Notes under the pieces: generated by a model
Seen by the model: only the letters and a program-made list of their open reading frames with translations
Told to the model about the DNA's origin: nothing
Databases searched by the model: none
Made by a program: the position numbers and the translations under genes
NCBI RefSeq assembly: GCF_000429905.1
Contig: NZ_AUCT01000026.1
Coordinates: 45,991 to 109,990 of the forward strand
DNA: 64,000 nucleotides
Direction: 5' to 3'
From: Desulfatibacillum aliphaticivorans DSM 15576
Lineage (GTDB): Bacteria; Desulfobacterota; Desulfobacteria; Desulfobacterales; Desulfatibacillaceae
Part shown: piece by piece, positions 1-8,802 of the stretch
How the letters are laid out: the number at the start of each line of letters is the position of its first letter
Position numbering within the stretch: position 1 is the first letter of the stretch

Positions 1-311
1 TATTGAACCTCTCCCATAACGATATTGGTTCCCGCGCTGTTTGTTGTTATCCGGGATGATTTGAGGATTAGATTGTTGGCCTCTCCGTCGCTCGCGGTAT
101 TGTCGTTAACGCTCCCGCCCGAAGAGGAGCCGCCGGAGGAGCCGCCGGAGGAGCCGGTTCCGGCCGAGCCGTCATAACTGGGAATAACTCCGTCGTCGTT
201 GCCCTTACCTTCTGTTCCGCAACCTGCTGAAAAGATTAAACAAAAAAAAGCAGCCATGATTAAGCACAGGCCGCTTGCCTTTCTTCGGGAACCAAATAAT
301 ATGGGCAGCAT
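1..311 (-). CDS. Putative lipoprotein with Ser/Gly linker (3' part beyond window)
   Basis: This is the N-terminal part of a secreted protein that runs off the left edge of the window. The chosen ATG (309-311) follows an AGAAAGGA-like ribosome site. A basic stretch (RRK, residues 9-11) and a hydrophobic segment lead to a cysteine at residue 31 in the context FSAGC, which resembles a lipobox although the -3 position is not canonical. Next comes an acidic patch and a Ser/Gly-rich linker (GTGSSGGSSGG and so on), typical of a flexible tether between the lipid anchor and a folded domain. The visible remainder carries no recognisable domain, so the function is unknown. A lipid-anchored envelope protein is the best reading. 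Confidence 0.6.
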   Translation of the reverse strand, partial: MLPILFGSRRKASGLCLIMAAFFCLIFSAGCGTEGKGNDDGVIPSYDGSAGTGSSGGSSGGSSSGGSVNDNTASDGEANNLILKSSRITTNSAGTNIVMGEVQ

Positions 312-546
312 TTGACGAAAATCCTTTCTGGCATGGAAGCAAGCAGCAGCATAGGCTCGACATTGTCGAACTCAAGAAGCCTTGGCGCGCTTCAGGCGTA
401 AACCCCTCGGGCGAACTTTTACGTCCGCCTCTTTACTGCCTAAACCGCTGCTCAGTATTATTCAGGATATGAACGGGAAGTAGTATTTTGTCAAGTATTT
501 TCAGCATAAAGGAGGTAAAATGACAGGCGTGGGTATGTAAGGCGTG

Positions 547-861
547 TTAGTCGCCGATGGTTTTTGAAAAATCCGGGATGGTTTCCGGTTTTCCAGCCTC
601 CATATACTTGTTCTCTCCGGGTCTGGCTGTAACATTTTCGTAAACGCCGTTATCTCTTCTCACCAGCTTGGTAAAGCCCAGATCCTTCAGTTCGCTGTCC
701 GTCTTGGGGGTGTTGATATTGCTTCTGGATATTATTTTTCTGACCGGCCCGCCGCAGTCCGGGCATCTGGTCAGCGGGTTTTCCCGCATGGACTGAACCA
801 CTTCAAACACAGCGCCGCGGCCGCAAGGTTCGCCAAGGTGTTCATATTCGTAAATCGCCAT
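547..861 (-). CDS. FmdB-family zinc ribbon protein
   Basis: Small 104-aa protein of the FmdB putative regulatory family. It begins MAIYEYEHLGEPCG, the usual family opening, and has a second half-ribbon CPDCGGPVRK about residue 33, so the zinc ligands are likely one N-terminal cysteine plus the CxxC pair. The N-terminal CxxC is incomplete (only one Cys is visible). The C-terminal 60 residues are polar and unstructured-looking. The start is supported by a strong GGGGGAT ribosome site. The biochemical role of FmdB proteins is not settled; some members are tied to C1 and amide metabolism regulation. The gene appears monocistronic. A second family member lies at 47111-47392. Confidence 0.8.
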   Translation of the reverse strand: MAIYEYEHLGEPCGRGAVFEVVQSMRENPLTRCPDCGGPVRKIISRSNINTPKTDSELKDLGFTKLVRRDNGVYENVTARPGENKYMEAGKPETIPDFSKTIGD

Positions 862-940
862 GATTATCCCCCTGAAAAAACACTGATAAAATTCATTTCG
901 CCATATTAGGGCATATTAAATTTGACAGCGAGCCCATTTC

Positions 941-970
941 TTGACACTAGTTCATTTTATCCCATATACT
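941..970 (+). promoter_or_regulatory. Sigma70-type promoter of the first cyclase-domain gene
   Basis: TTGACA (941-946) is separated by 18 bp from TATACT (965-970), close to consensus for a housekeeping promoter. Predicted transcription start is near 977, giving a leader of about 105 nt before the ATG at 1082. Inference from consensus only. Confidence 0.5.
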
Positions 971-981
971 GGTCAGTATAT
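964..981. promoter_or_regulatory. Inverted repeat over the -10 box (possible operator)
   Basis: ATATACT, four bases, then AGTATAT form perfect 7-bp arms. The left arm is the -10 element of the promoter above and the right arm covers the likely transcription start, a position where a bound repressor would block transcription. No regulator is identified. Confidence 0.35.
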
Positions 982-1081
982 ACAATGATTTGTATTTTTT
1001 GTCCATGGGCCGCACAATTTGCCGCCAGACAAATATTAGGCTTACCTTCAAAAAACAACCCAAATTTTAAAGGACGGGACC

Positions 1082-2752
1082 ATGGCGTCAACCATTAACT
1101 TCAAGCGTTTGGTGCAAACGGACGCTGTGCATGTCTTGGAAGATTTGGCCGAAGCCCTTCGGCTGCCTGTTTTAGTGGGGGATTCCGCCAAACGGACCTT
1201 GTGGGGCGATGAGAAGGCCAAGGCATCGGGGGGCGAATTTCCGGTATGGCTGGCCGGCCGCATCATAGGCTATGTTTTAGGCTCCCCGCAGGCGTACTGC
1301 ATGGCATCGTTGCTCTCCCATCTTTCCCAGCAGGAGTTGGAAAAACGGGAAGCCATGGAGCAAGTGCTGGACAAGGAGTCCGAAATCAGCCTGATTCATG
1401 AGATCCATTCCAGGCTGGGCGCCAGCCTTGATGTGGCGGAAATCGCCATGGCCCTGGTGGACGAGGCTACCAGCACGGTGGAGTCCACGGGCGCTTCGGT
1501 AATGCTGCTGAATGAAGAAACCGGCAGGCTGGAAATTGCGGCGGCTTTTGGCAGAAAAATGAATGATCGCCCCGTGCTGAAGCCTGGCGTCGGCATAGTG
1601 GGGGACGTTTTGCTGACCGGGATTCCCGAGGTGGTGCCGGACGTGTCCAAAGACGCCCGGTACGTGCCCGGCTCTTATCCCATATGCTCGTTGATCTGCG
1701 TGCCCATTGCCGCGGCTGACAGGATTATCGGCGCCATTAACATCAGCAATCAGAGGCCGGCCAATTACGGCGAGCCGGAGGTAAAGCACGTGTTCGCCCT
1801 GGCGACCCACGCCGCGGCGGCCATAGACAAGGCCCGGCTGCATCAGACGGCTCTTAAGGAAACCTGTGCACCGCCGGCGCCCGAAGCGGCGCCTCCGGCC
1901 AAAGGCGCGGCGCGGCTTCTGTGCCGGATAGGGGGGAACGGCGATTCCGCCAAAGAGTGCTGTAAGGAGACGGCGTCGGTCTTGTTTTCCGGCATTCGGG
2001 CGTACTCCGGTCATTATGACTCCATGGGCGTTGAGGAAAATTTTTCTTTCATCAACGATTATGTAGACGCCATCGGCCTGCCCGTCCTGAGAAACAACGG
2101 CGTCATAGGCGATTTTCAGGGCGACGGCATAATGGCCTTGTTTCCGGACATGGAGGGCAAAGGACCGGAACAGGCGGTTAGAGCCGCCATTGAAATGCAC
2201 CGCGATTTGCGGGATTTTTCGGAGCAGCGCAGAAAGGCCGCCAAGCTGCCGGTGGACATGGGAATCGGGATTCACACCGGGAGCGTTTCCGTCGGCCATA
2301 TTGAACTCGGCGGAGAGCGGGAAAGCGTGGTTTTGGGGGAGGCCGCCGGCGTCGCCGCCAAGTTGGAGAGGCTTTCCAAAGTTTACGGCCTGCGCGTGGC
2401 GGTTTCCGGGGCCACGTGGAAGGCTCTTCCCAAAGGGAAGACCTACGGCTTGCGTGAGGCCGACATGGTCGCCATGCCGGGCAAGGACGCCGCCGTCACC
2501 TTGTATGAGGTGTTTGGGGCCGACCCCCGGGGCGTGCGGGAGAGCAAAGCAAAGCATTTGAGCGCCTATGAAGATGCTTTAGGCCTGTTCAGGACCCGGG
2601 AGTGGGAGAAGGCCGGAAGGATTTTCGCCAAGCTTCACGAATTTATGCCATTTGACAAGCTGAGTCTGATATACTGGAGGCGCTGTCAGGCGTTTATCAA
2701 ATCTCCTCCAGGTAACGGCTGGGTCGGCGTATCCCGGCTCTCCGAGATGTAG
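1082..2752 (+). CDS. GAF domain protein with degenerate class III adenylate/guanylate cyclase domain
   Basis: A 556-aa soluble signalling protein. Residues ~100-260 form a GAF sensor domain, residues ~290-460 a class III nucleotide cyclase homology domain, and the last ~60 residues a helical tail with the RC..fi.sPP..gW pattern often seen at the end of such cyclases. The catalytic core is degenerate. The first metal-binding Asp of the FsDIRgfs motif is Gly (FSGIRAYS, residue 304), although the second is kept (GDGIMALF, Asp348). The Asn and Arg that normally sit in VNlAaRL are Gly and Lys (GEAAGVAAKL). This predicts a pseudocyclase, perhaps a regulatory or dimerisation partner. An EamA transporter follows 10 bp downstream, probably co-transcribed. 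Confidence 0.85.
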   Translation: MASTINFKRLVQTDAVHVLEDLAEALRLPVLVGDSAKRTLWGDEKAKASGGEFPVWLAGRIIGYVLGSPQAYCMASLLSHLSQQELEKREAMEQVLDKESEISLIHEIHSRLGASLDVAEIAMALVDEATSTVESTGASVMLLNEETGRLEIAAAFGRKMNDRPVLKPGVGIVGDVLLTGIPEVVPDVSKDARYVPGSYPICSLICVPIAAADRIIGAINISNQRPANYGEPEVKHVFALATHAAAAIDKARLHQTALKETCAPPAPEAAPPAKGAARLLCRIGGNGDSAKECCKETASVLFSGIRAYSGHYDSMGVEENFSFINDYVDAIGLPVLRNNGVIGDFQGDGIMALFPDMEGKGPEQAVRAAIEMHRDLRDFSEQRRKAAKLPVDMGIGIHTGSVSVGHIELGGERESVVLGEAAGVAAKLERLSKVYGLRVAVSGATWKALPKGKTYGLREADMVAMPGKDAAVTLYEVFGADPRGVRESKAKHLSAYEDALGLFRTREWEKAGRIFAKLHEFMPFDKLSLIYWRRCQAFIKSPPGNGWVGVSRLSEM

Positions 2753-2761
2753 GAAGAATAA

Positions 2762-3631
2762 ATGTGGATCATACTTGCCCTGGCCTGCGGGTTCTGTCTG
2801 GCGACATCAGACATGCTTTGCAAAAAAGCGTTGGTCAAGGAAGACTCGCTGACCGTGGCCTGGGCTCGCCTGGCCTTTGCCAGTCCTTTTTTGGCGGTTT
2901 TTATCTTTTCCGGTGAGACCCCCAGCAACCCGCCCTTGTTTTTGGCGTGGCTGGCTGCTTTGGTCCCTCTGGAAATACTGTCTCTATTCTTGTACATGGG
3001 CGCTTTAAAAAGATCGCCTTTATCCCTGACCGTGCCTTTTTTGGCGCTGACGCCCGGATTCATCATTATTACCGGCTGGCTCATCCTGGGCGAAAAAGTG
3101 GATTCCGCCGGATTGGCGGGCGTGGGGTTGGTGACGGCGGGCGCCTATGTTTTGACGGCCACGGACAAGCAATCCGGAATTCTGGGGCCGGTAAAGAACT
3201 TTTTCAGCGAACCCGGGTGCCTGATGATGGCGGGAGTGGCGGCAATCTATTCCGTCACGGCGTCGGGAGGAAAAAAGCTCATCCTTTTGTCCTCCCCCCT
3301 TTATGTGGGGTGCGTGTATTTTTTCGCCGTGCTTTTGGCTTTGTCCGGTATCGTCGCCGTAAGGCCGGGAGGGTTGAAGCGGGTGCGCGGCGTGCTGGGA
3401 AGCAAGCTAATGTGGGCCCTGGGCGCCAGCCAGGCCGGCATGATCGCCACCCACGTCCTGGCCATATCCATGGCGCCGGCCGCCCACATGGTGTCGGTAA
3501 AAAGAAGCTCTTTGTTCTTTGGCGTGTTGTATGGAATTCTGGTATTCAAGGAAAAAGACGCCCGATACCGGGCGCCTGGCAGCTTGATCATGTTGGCCGG
3601 AGTGATGGTTTTGGGGTTTGCTGCGCCGTGA
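2762..3631 (+). CDS. EamA/DMT-family transporter
   Basis: A 289-aa integral membrane protein of the drug/metabolite transporter superfamily. It shows about ten hydrophobic segments in two EamA halves, the usual layout of this family, and the short starting segment with conserved small residues (ATSDMLCKKAL) resembles the first EamA helix. Members export or exchange small metabolites across the inner membrane; the substrate cannot be told from sequence. The ribosome site (AGGAAG) overlaps the stop of the upstream cyclase-domain gene, which points to co-transcription and possibly coupled translation. A short palindrome with a T-run follows the stop. Confidence 0.85.
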   Translation: MWIILALACGFCLATSDMLCKKALVKEDSLTVAWARLAFASPFLAVFIFSGETPSNPPLFLAWLAALVPLEILSLFLYMGALKRSPLSLTVPFLALTPGFIIITGWLILGEKVDSAGLAGVGLVTAGAYVLTATDKQSGILGPVKNFFSEPGCLMMAGVAAIYSVTASGGKKLILLSSPLYVGCVYFFAVLLALSGIVAVRPGGLKRVRGVLGSKLMWALGASQAGMIATHVLAISMAPAAHMVSVKRSSLFFGVLYGILVFKEKDARYRAPGSLIMLAGVMVLGFAAP

Positions 3632-3633
3632 AT

Positions 3634-3654
3634 CACTAAATTTAGTGTTTTTTT
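3634..3654 (+). terminator. Weak hairpin plus T-run after the EamA gene
   Basis: CACTAAATTTAGTG is a perfect palindrome (3634-3647) directly followed by seven T residues. The stem is short and AT-rich, so as an intrinsic terminator it is weak; it could equally be a protein-binding palindrome. Confidence 0.35.
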
Positions 3655-3783
3655 AGGCCTAGAGTTTGCAAGAACTCTTTTTTGTTGCTAATAGTCTCTC
3701 TTGGTGACACACTAAATCTCTTGGCTGGCGTGGACCGTTCGAAGTGCGGACCTGTTGATACTTTTATACAATGTGTTGTAATT

Positions 3784-5268
3784 ATGGAAAAAGTTGACCC
3801 TACGATCAGGAATACCGAAAAACGGATCTGGCATCTGATCCTGATGTCGGTAGCGGTCATTCTCTACCTGACTCTCGGAATCCTGAGCCTAAAATTTTCA
3901 GGATATTGGCCAAGCTCTACTGAGGGCGACATTGCTCCGACTTTTATCAACTATGTCATCGCACTGTCCATCCTTATACTGTTGTTCTGCGCCTACGTCA
4001 TTTATCAGCAACGAAACCTGCTCAGTTTTTCCCGAACCTTTTCCATTGAACGGAAAACCAGGGAGACGCTTTCCAGAAACGTGGAGGTGCTGCGGGCTCT
4101 GCTGGAAGTAAGCTCCGGCATTAACTCGCAAAAGGATCTGCCGGACATCCTGGACACCATCACCCAGGAAATGCTTACCTGCTTCCGGGCCGACCATTCC
4201 TCCATCATGCTTTTGGATCACCGCTCCAAAATCCTGGCCACCAAAGCCTCGTTCGGAACCGGGGCGGAATACGCCCAGGACGCTCTCATTCCGCTGGGAA
4301 AAAGCATTGCAGGATGGGTGGCGGCCAACTCCCAACCCTTGCTGCTGAACGGCCAGGTGGATATTTCCGCCTTTCCCGGCGCCACGCAAAAGGAACGGAC
4401 CATCAGCTCCTCCCTGTGCGTGCCCCTGAAAATGGCGGAAAAAAACGTGGGCGTGCTCAATGTCAACCTGGTGGACAGGGATTGGACTTTTTCGGAAGAC
4501 GACCTCAAGCTCTTGACTATCTTTGCCAATAACGCAGCGGTTGCAATTCATAACTCATTGCTGTTGCAGGAAAAAGAACGCAGGATCAGGCTCCAGACCA
4601 TGCTCGGCCAGTTGCATTCCCCCCAAATTGTGGCCCAATTGGTCGATAAGATAGAAGATGGGCAGCGCCCTAACGTGATTCGCGAAAAGGTCAAGCTGAC
4701 CATTTTATTTTCGGATATTCGGGGCTTCTCCGACATGCTTAACGTGGCCCAGGCCGAAGATATCATGGCGTTTTTGGATGAGTTCTATAACGTGATGAAC
4801 AAGGCCGTGTTTGATAATGAAGGCAGTATCGACAAGTTCATCGGGGACGAGGTCATGGCCTTTTTCGGAGCGCCCATCGCCCTGGAAAACCCCACGGATA
4901 ACGGCTTAAGAACGGCCCGCGAAATGGTTACGTATTTTCAGGAGCTGCGCTATAAGTTCGCCAAACGTTCTCCCGCCTTCGCTCGGCTGGGATTGGGCGT
5001 CGGCATGAACACCGGCGAGGTCTTTGTGGGAAACGTGGGTTCCAAAACCCGTTACGAGTATACGGTGATCGGCACGGCGGTGAATCTGGCCAGGCGGTTG
5101 TGCGCTTCGGCCAAGGGGGATCAAATCCTTACAACCCAGGAAACCCTCAAGCACATCAGCTACAGCGTCGGCGCAGCACATGTTGGGGATATGGCATTTA
5201 AGGGCATCAGGGACAAGGTCCACGTCCACGTTATCGACATGCGGCGAAGGAAAAAAGGCGCCGCATAG
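3784..5268 (+). CDS. Membrane-anchored GAF/class III adenylate or guanylate cyclase
   Basis: A 494-aa cyclase. Two hydrophobic segments (residues ~15-37 and ~56-76) anchor it in the inner membrane, followed by a GAF domain (~110-260) and a class III cyclase catalytic domain (~295-480). Catalytic residues are intact: both metal-binding Asp residues (FSDIRGFS, Asp311; GDEVMAFFGAP, Asp355) and the transition-state Asn and Arg in TVIGTAVNLARRL. It should make cAMP or cGMP. I chose the ATG at 3784 because it starts directly before the first membrane helix; an in-frame TTG lies 34 codons upstream, and neither start has a strong ribosome site. It contrasts with the degenerate cyclase domain at 1082-2752. 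Confidence 0.85.
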   Translation: MEKVDPTIRNTEKRIWHLILMSVAVILYLTLGILSLKFSGYWPSSTEGDIAPTFINYVIALSILILLFCAYVIYQQRNLLSFSRTFSIERKTRETLSRNVEVLRALLEVSSGINSQKDLPDILDTITQEMLTCFRADHSSIMLLDHRSKILATKASFGTGAEYAQDALIPLGKSIAGWVAANSQPLLLNGQVDISAFPGATQKERTISSSLCVPLKMAEKNVGVLNVNLVDRDWTFSEDDLKLLTIFANNAAVAIHNSLLLQEKERRIRLQTMLGQLHSPQIVAQLVDKIEDGQRPNVIREKVKLTILFSDIRGFSDMLNVAQAEDIMAFLDEFYNVMNKAVFDNEGSIDKFIGDEVMAFFGAPIALENPTDNGLRTAREMVTYFQELRYKFAKRSPAFARLGLGVGMNTGEVFVGNVGSKTRYEYTVIGTAVNLARRLCASAKGDQILTTQETLKHISYSVGAAHVGDMAFKGIRDKVHVHVIDMRRRKKGAA

Positions 5269-5397
5269 AAAATGCTGTATTTTAATAGCTGAATCTGGTA
5301 AATCAAATTACCCGGATCGCTCTGATATTGAATTTTATGAAGGACTAGGCTTGGCGGCTCTCCTGTGAGTTAGGACGACCAGGCCGTAGAGGCGCAG

Positions 5398-6432
5398 ATG
5401 GATCTGAGAACTCGCATACAAAACCTTTTCAAGGAAGCAGAGATCTACCGCCAGCAAGGGCTTTACGGGGAAGCTAAGAAAAAATACCTGATTGTAGCGA
5501 ACTTCCTAAAAAAGAACGACAATATTACCAACCGCGAACAGCTGCTGGACGCCATCACCAAAAAAATCTCCGCGATCGACAAAGACATCATGGAGTTGGA
5601 CGATGTGGCGAGCCCTGAGGAAATGGCGTCTTCCAATGTTCAGGATCTGGTTAAAGGCTTTTTTTCCACTTCCACTTCCCAAAACAAGAACAAGGGGGCC
5701 GTCGCCTTTAAAGGCGCCGTGGCCCTGGCCCAGTTGAGGCAGTTCGAAAGAGCCCTGGTGGAGTTTGAACGCTTGGTGCCCAACGAATCCGTTCGCGTGC
5801 CGGCGGCGAAAAACGTTCTCAAGTGCTACATGGCCCTGGGAACTCCGGATAAGGGCATCTCCCAATACGATTCCTGGCTCCGGGACGACATGTTTACGGA
5901 TGATCAAATAGAATCCGTCAGGGTCTTTTTTGAAGACCTCCTGAAAAACAAAGGCCTCTCCGTGAGCATGGAACGGAGGCGGCAAGATGCGGCCGCAACG
6001 CCTCCGGCCGCGCCTCGAAGCGCTTCGGCTCCGCCCGCCATGGACCAACCGGCCGCTGCGGCGCCCAGCGCAGAGGACACCTCCGCTCTCATGGAAGCCG
6101 CCGAAGCCGCCGCCGAAGAAGCCATGGACGACGATCCTATCGAAATCTGCTCCCTGGAGATCACCTACGACGCCGGGCCGGAAAAAGGCCAGACCGTGGA
6201 GATTGAAGTGGATCAGCAGATAGGAAACAAGCTCACCATGGTGATTCCGGGAAAAAACAAGGAATATGTGGACAACCTCGGCATCGGGCAAAGACTGGAC
6301 GACCTTCAGTTCTTCTCCCACTTCATTATGTTTCGCGGGGCGGGGGTGGTCCTTTCCAAAAGCCAGATCAACTCCGGGGTCAACAAGGGCGACTACAGCT
6401 TGGTCCTGCGCATGGAAACCCAGACCAACTAA
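5398..6432 (+). CDS. TPR-like cytoplasmic protein, function unknown
   Basis: A 344-aa soluble protein without signal peptide. The N-terminal ~190 residues are helical and TPR-like (pattern Y.qGlYgeAkkkY near residue 17, then AvAlAQLrqFerALveFErLv near 105). A Pro/Ala-rich, low-complexity linker (~200-245) connects to a beta-rich C-terminal domain of ~100 residues that ends in VLRMETQTN. I do not recognise the C-terminal domain. Its stop codon overlaps the start of the next gene (TAATG), so the two are translationally coupled and probably work together at the membrane. Confidence 0.65.
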   Translation: MDLRTRIQNLFKEAEIYRQQGLYGEAKKKYLIVANFLKKNDNITNREQLLDAITKKISAIDKDIMELDDVASPEEMASSNVQDLVKGFFSTSTSQNKNKGAVAFKGAVALAQLRQFERALVEFERLVPNESVRVPAAKNVLKCYMALGTPDKGISQYDSWLRDDMFTDDQIESVRVFFEDLLKNKGLSVSMERRRQDAAATPPAAPRSASAPPAMDQPAAAAPSAEDTSALMEAAEAAAEEAMDDDPIEICSLEITYDAGPEKGQTVEIEVDQQIGNKLTMVIPGKNKEYVDNLGIGQRLDDLQFFSHFIMFRGAGVVLSKSQINSGVNKGDYSLVLRMETQTN

Positions 6433-7058
6433 TGCCTTTTATTCCATGGCTGAATAATGCGGAAAGCATCTACGACATCCCGGGCCTGAAATGGACTCGA
6501 GGAAAAATTCCGGCCCAGTTCGCACTGGGCCTCCTTTGCGGCGCCTGCCTCCTGTCCATGATCCTTTTCCTCTTCTCCAAGGAGCTTGACCCCCACGAAT
6601 TCGTCCTGTTCTTTCTTCGTCCAAACGTCCCCATTATTATCTCCATGATCCTGGCCCTGGCCTCCGTCCTGGTTCTTTCCGGCCTCTTTTGCCTGGCCCT
6701 CAGCTTTTTCGCCTTTGGATTCTACTCCTGGACAGGGGCCGCCCTCCACATGCGAATCCCCTGGGCCGCCCACCGGTTTCGCGCCCTGTCGCTGGCCGTT
6801 TTTTACACATGGAGCTTTACCGCCGTTCTCAACACCGCCTTGTTCGTTTTGAACCGAACGGAATTGGGGAGCCATCTTTTTGTGGTTTTTTATACCGGCA
6901 AGGGCTTTGAATTCTTATACCAATTCCTCGCTGTTCCCGGCTTTTATCATGTGGTTTTGGGAATCGCCTATCCTACCGCCGAAGTCCTCGCACACCTGAC
7001 TCAATCCCACTACCGGGCCGCCAAAATCGTTCGCCGCAGAAACCAATTGAAAACTTGA
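6432..7058 (+). CDS. Integral membrane protein, function unknown
   Basis: A 208-aa membrane protein with about five hydrophobic segments (roughly residues 33-50, 62-80, 83-103, 118-140 and 165-185) and a basic C-terminus (KIVRRRNQLK). The general shape resembles small Yip1-like membrane proteins, but I cannot assign a family. The ATG overlaps the stop of the preceding TPR-like gene by one base, so expression is coupled. The pair may form one membrane complex; that is inference from the overlap. Confidence 0.6.
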   Translation: MPFIPWLNNAESIYDIPGLKWTRGKIPAQFALGLLCGACLLSMILFLFSKELDPHEFVLFFLRPNVPIIISMILALASVLVLSGLFCLALSFFAFGFYSWTGAALHMRIPWAAHRFRALSLAVFYTWSFTAVLNTALFVLNRTELGSHLFVVFYTGKGFEFLYQFLAVPGFYHVVLGIAYPTAEVLAHLTQSHYRAAKIVRRRNQLKT

Positions 7059-7707
7059 CTATTGTAGAAAAATGTGGTTCTATCGATAAAATTCAACGGA
7101 CGTCCAAAATTTGCTCGCTTCTCCCTGGCCCCTGCACGGTTTGATCCGGGTTTCAAGCTATCAAGCGCGCCAGGCTGACGGTCAATGGAAATCCGTTGTA
7201 TAGGCAGGTGCTTGCAGTCGCCATCTTGTTCAACCTTTTAAAAAAGGGCCTTGGATGGAAGGGCCGCCGGCCAAGCGGCGGCTTCCATGGCCGCCCATTG
7301 GGGGATGGGCGCTATGGGCAGCATTATTTCGTGCTCGAAAGGCAGAATGTTTTTCGAGGTAATGCGGCCCTCGAAGTCTTAAGATGTTTTCAAAAGGACA
7401 AAGAGGGCTGCACGAAATAATGGCTGCTTTCGGCAGGAACAATTCGAAAATACACTATTTTCGCCTCACGGAAAGGCTTTCTGGAAATTGGCTCAACCGT
7501 TTTTTTGGGATCCAGGCCCCCTATGTTCTAGTCTCATCCTGTTCACCTGTTTTTTTCTGCGTGGGCCGTCCTGGAAAACCATCCTGCGGGTAAAGTGAAA
7601 TTGGGCTTGAACTTATGGTCTACAAAATGGTAGATATAATCACATATATTCTAATAACTGCTGGAGTCTCGCCGACCCCTGTCTAATCTTGGCTGCAACG
7701 CCCAATC
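7059..7707. other. Long intergenic region without a convincing gene
   Basis: About 650 bp with no open frame that looks like a real protein. Two short GC-rich hairpins are visible: GCCGCC/GGCGGC arms at 7263-7282 and GCCCAT/ATGGGC arms at 7293-7310. They could belong to an RNA or be relics; I cannot tell. The 3' part (about 7610-7665) is AT-rich and probably holds the promoter of the binding-protein gene. Confidence 0.4.
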
Positions 7708-7729
7708 TCCGGAATATGGAAATTCCGGA
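7708..7729. promoter_or_regulatory. Inverted repeat upstream of the TRAP binding-protein gene
   Basis: TCCGGAAT, six bases, ATTCCGGA: perfect 8-bp arms, ending 21 bp before the ATG at 7751. It may be an operator or an mRNA hairpin close to the ribosome site. No cognate regulator is nearby. Confidence 0.4.
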
Positions 7730-7750
7730 CCTAATCAAGAGGATGCTCAA

Positions 7751-8785
7751 ATGCGCCGATCTTACTCCTTTTGCCTGGCCCTGGCCCTTGCGCTTGCAAT
7801 ATGCTTCCAATTCACCCCTTGCACCCATGCCGAAACCGACGACGCCGAACAGATTATCTGGAAAACCGGAACCCTGGCGCCTAAAAACGTCGGCTGGGCC
7901 ATTTACGTGGATCAAATCCTGGTGCCCGAGATCAGAAAAGCCTCCGGCGACAAGGTCGTCTTAAAGACCTACTGGGGCGGCATCATGGGCGACGACGTGC
8001 ACGTTTTGGAAAAGGTGGACAAGGGCATGCTCCAGGGCGCCGGTCTCAGCGGAGGCGGCACCTTCCTGGCATGCAGGGAGTTCTCCGTCCTTTCCCTGCC
8101 TTTTTTGTTCCAAAGCTATGATGAAGTGGACTACATCCGCGAGAAAATGATGGACGTCTTTGACGGCTATATGGAAAAAAGCAACTTCGCCCTGATTACA
8201 TGGGCCGACCAGGATTTCGACCAGGTGTATTCCATTACCAAGCCCCTGGCCAAAGCCGAAGACTTCCGGGGCGTTCGGTGCATCAATTGGGCGGGATTCA
8301 TGGAAAACCAGACCATGCTGGCCCTTTCGGCTATTCCCGTTCCCACCAATGTGCCGGACGTGGCGGTTGAGATCAAACGGGATCAGGCGGACGGAAATAT
8401 AGGCCCCGCCATTTGGGTGGTGGGCGCCCAGCTTTACTCCAAATTCCGGTATGTCAACCCCATGAAGATCCGCTACTCTCCCGTCACCATCGTCATTTCC
8501 ATGGACGCCTGGAACCAGGTGGACGGGGAGGCTCAGGCCAGCATCCGCGGCATTCGGGAGGACATTACAAAACGGTTTGTGGAAAAATCCAGGGCCGCCA
8601 ACGAAAAGTGCATGGACGCCATGGTGCAATACGGCGTGGAACTGGTGCAATCAACTCCCGAAGAATTGAGTGAGTTGAAAAACCTGACCAGATCGGTCTG
8701 GAACGACCTGGCCGGCAAGGAATATCCCCAGCCTTTGCTTCAGGAGGTGCGCGGGCATTTGGAAGAGTTCCGCAAGGGAAAATAA
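7751..8785 (+). CDS. TRAP-type C4-dicarboxylate-like transporter, periplasmic binding protein (DctP family)
   Basis: A 344-aa exported protein. The Sec signal peptide has a basic start (MRRSYSF) and a hydrophobic core, with cleavage likely near residue 27 (HAE). The mature part carries DctP-family features: an IIWKTGTLAP opening strand, the WGGIMGDD segment, a VLSLPFLFQSYDEVD hinge region and an RYVNPMKIRYSPVTIVISMDAWNQ segment. It would capture a carboxylate-type solute in the periplasm. The membrane DctQ and DctM partners are not next to it, so it is an orphan receptor that either serves permeases encoded elsewhere or acts in sensing. A flavodoxin-fold gene follows after 17 bp. Confidence 0.85.
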   Translation: MRRSYSFCLALALALAICFQFTPCTHAETDDAEQIIWKTGTLAPKNVGWAIYVDQILVPEIRKASGDKVVLKTYWGGIMGDDVHVLEKVDKGMLQGAGLSGGGTFLACREFSVLSLPFLFQSYDEVDYIREKMMDVFDGYMEKSNFALITWADQDFDQVYSITKPLAKAEDFRGVRCINWAGFMENQTMLALSAIPVPTNVPDVAVEIKRDQADGNIGPAIWVVGAQLYSKFRYVNPMKIRYSPVTIVISMDAWNQVDGEAQASIRGIREDITKRFVEKSRAANEKCMDAMVQYGVELVQSTPEELSELKNLTRSVWNDLAGKEYPQPLLQEVRGHLEEFRKGK

Positions 8786-8802
8786 GTCAGCAGGAGCGTT
8801 GC

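Noticed and set aside
275..472. A 65-codon frame near the left end
   Set aside because: It overlaps the start of the minus-strand lipoprotein gene, has no ribosome site and no recognisable domain.
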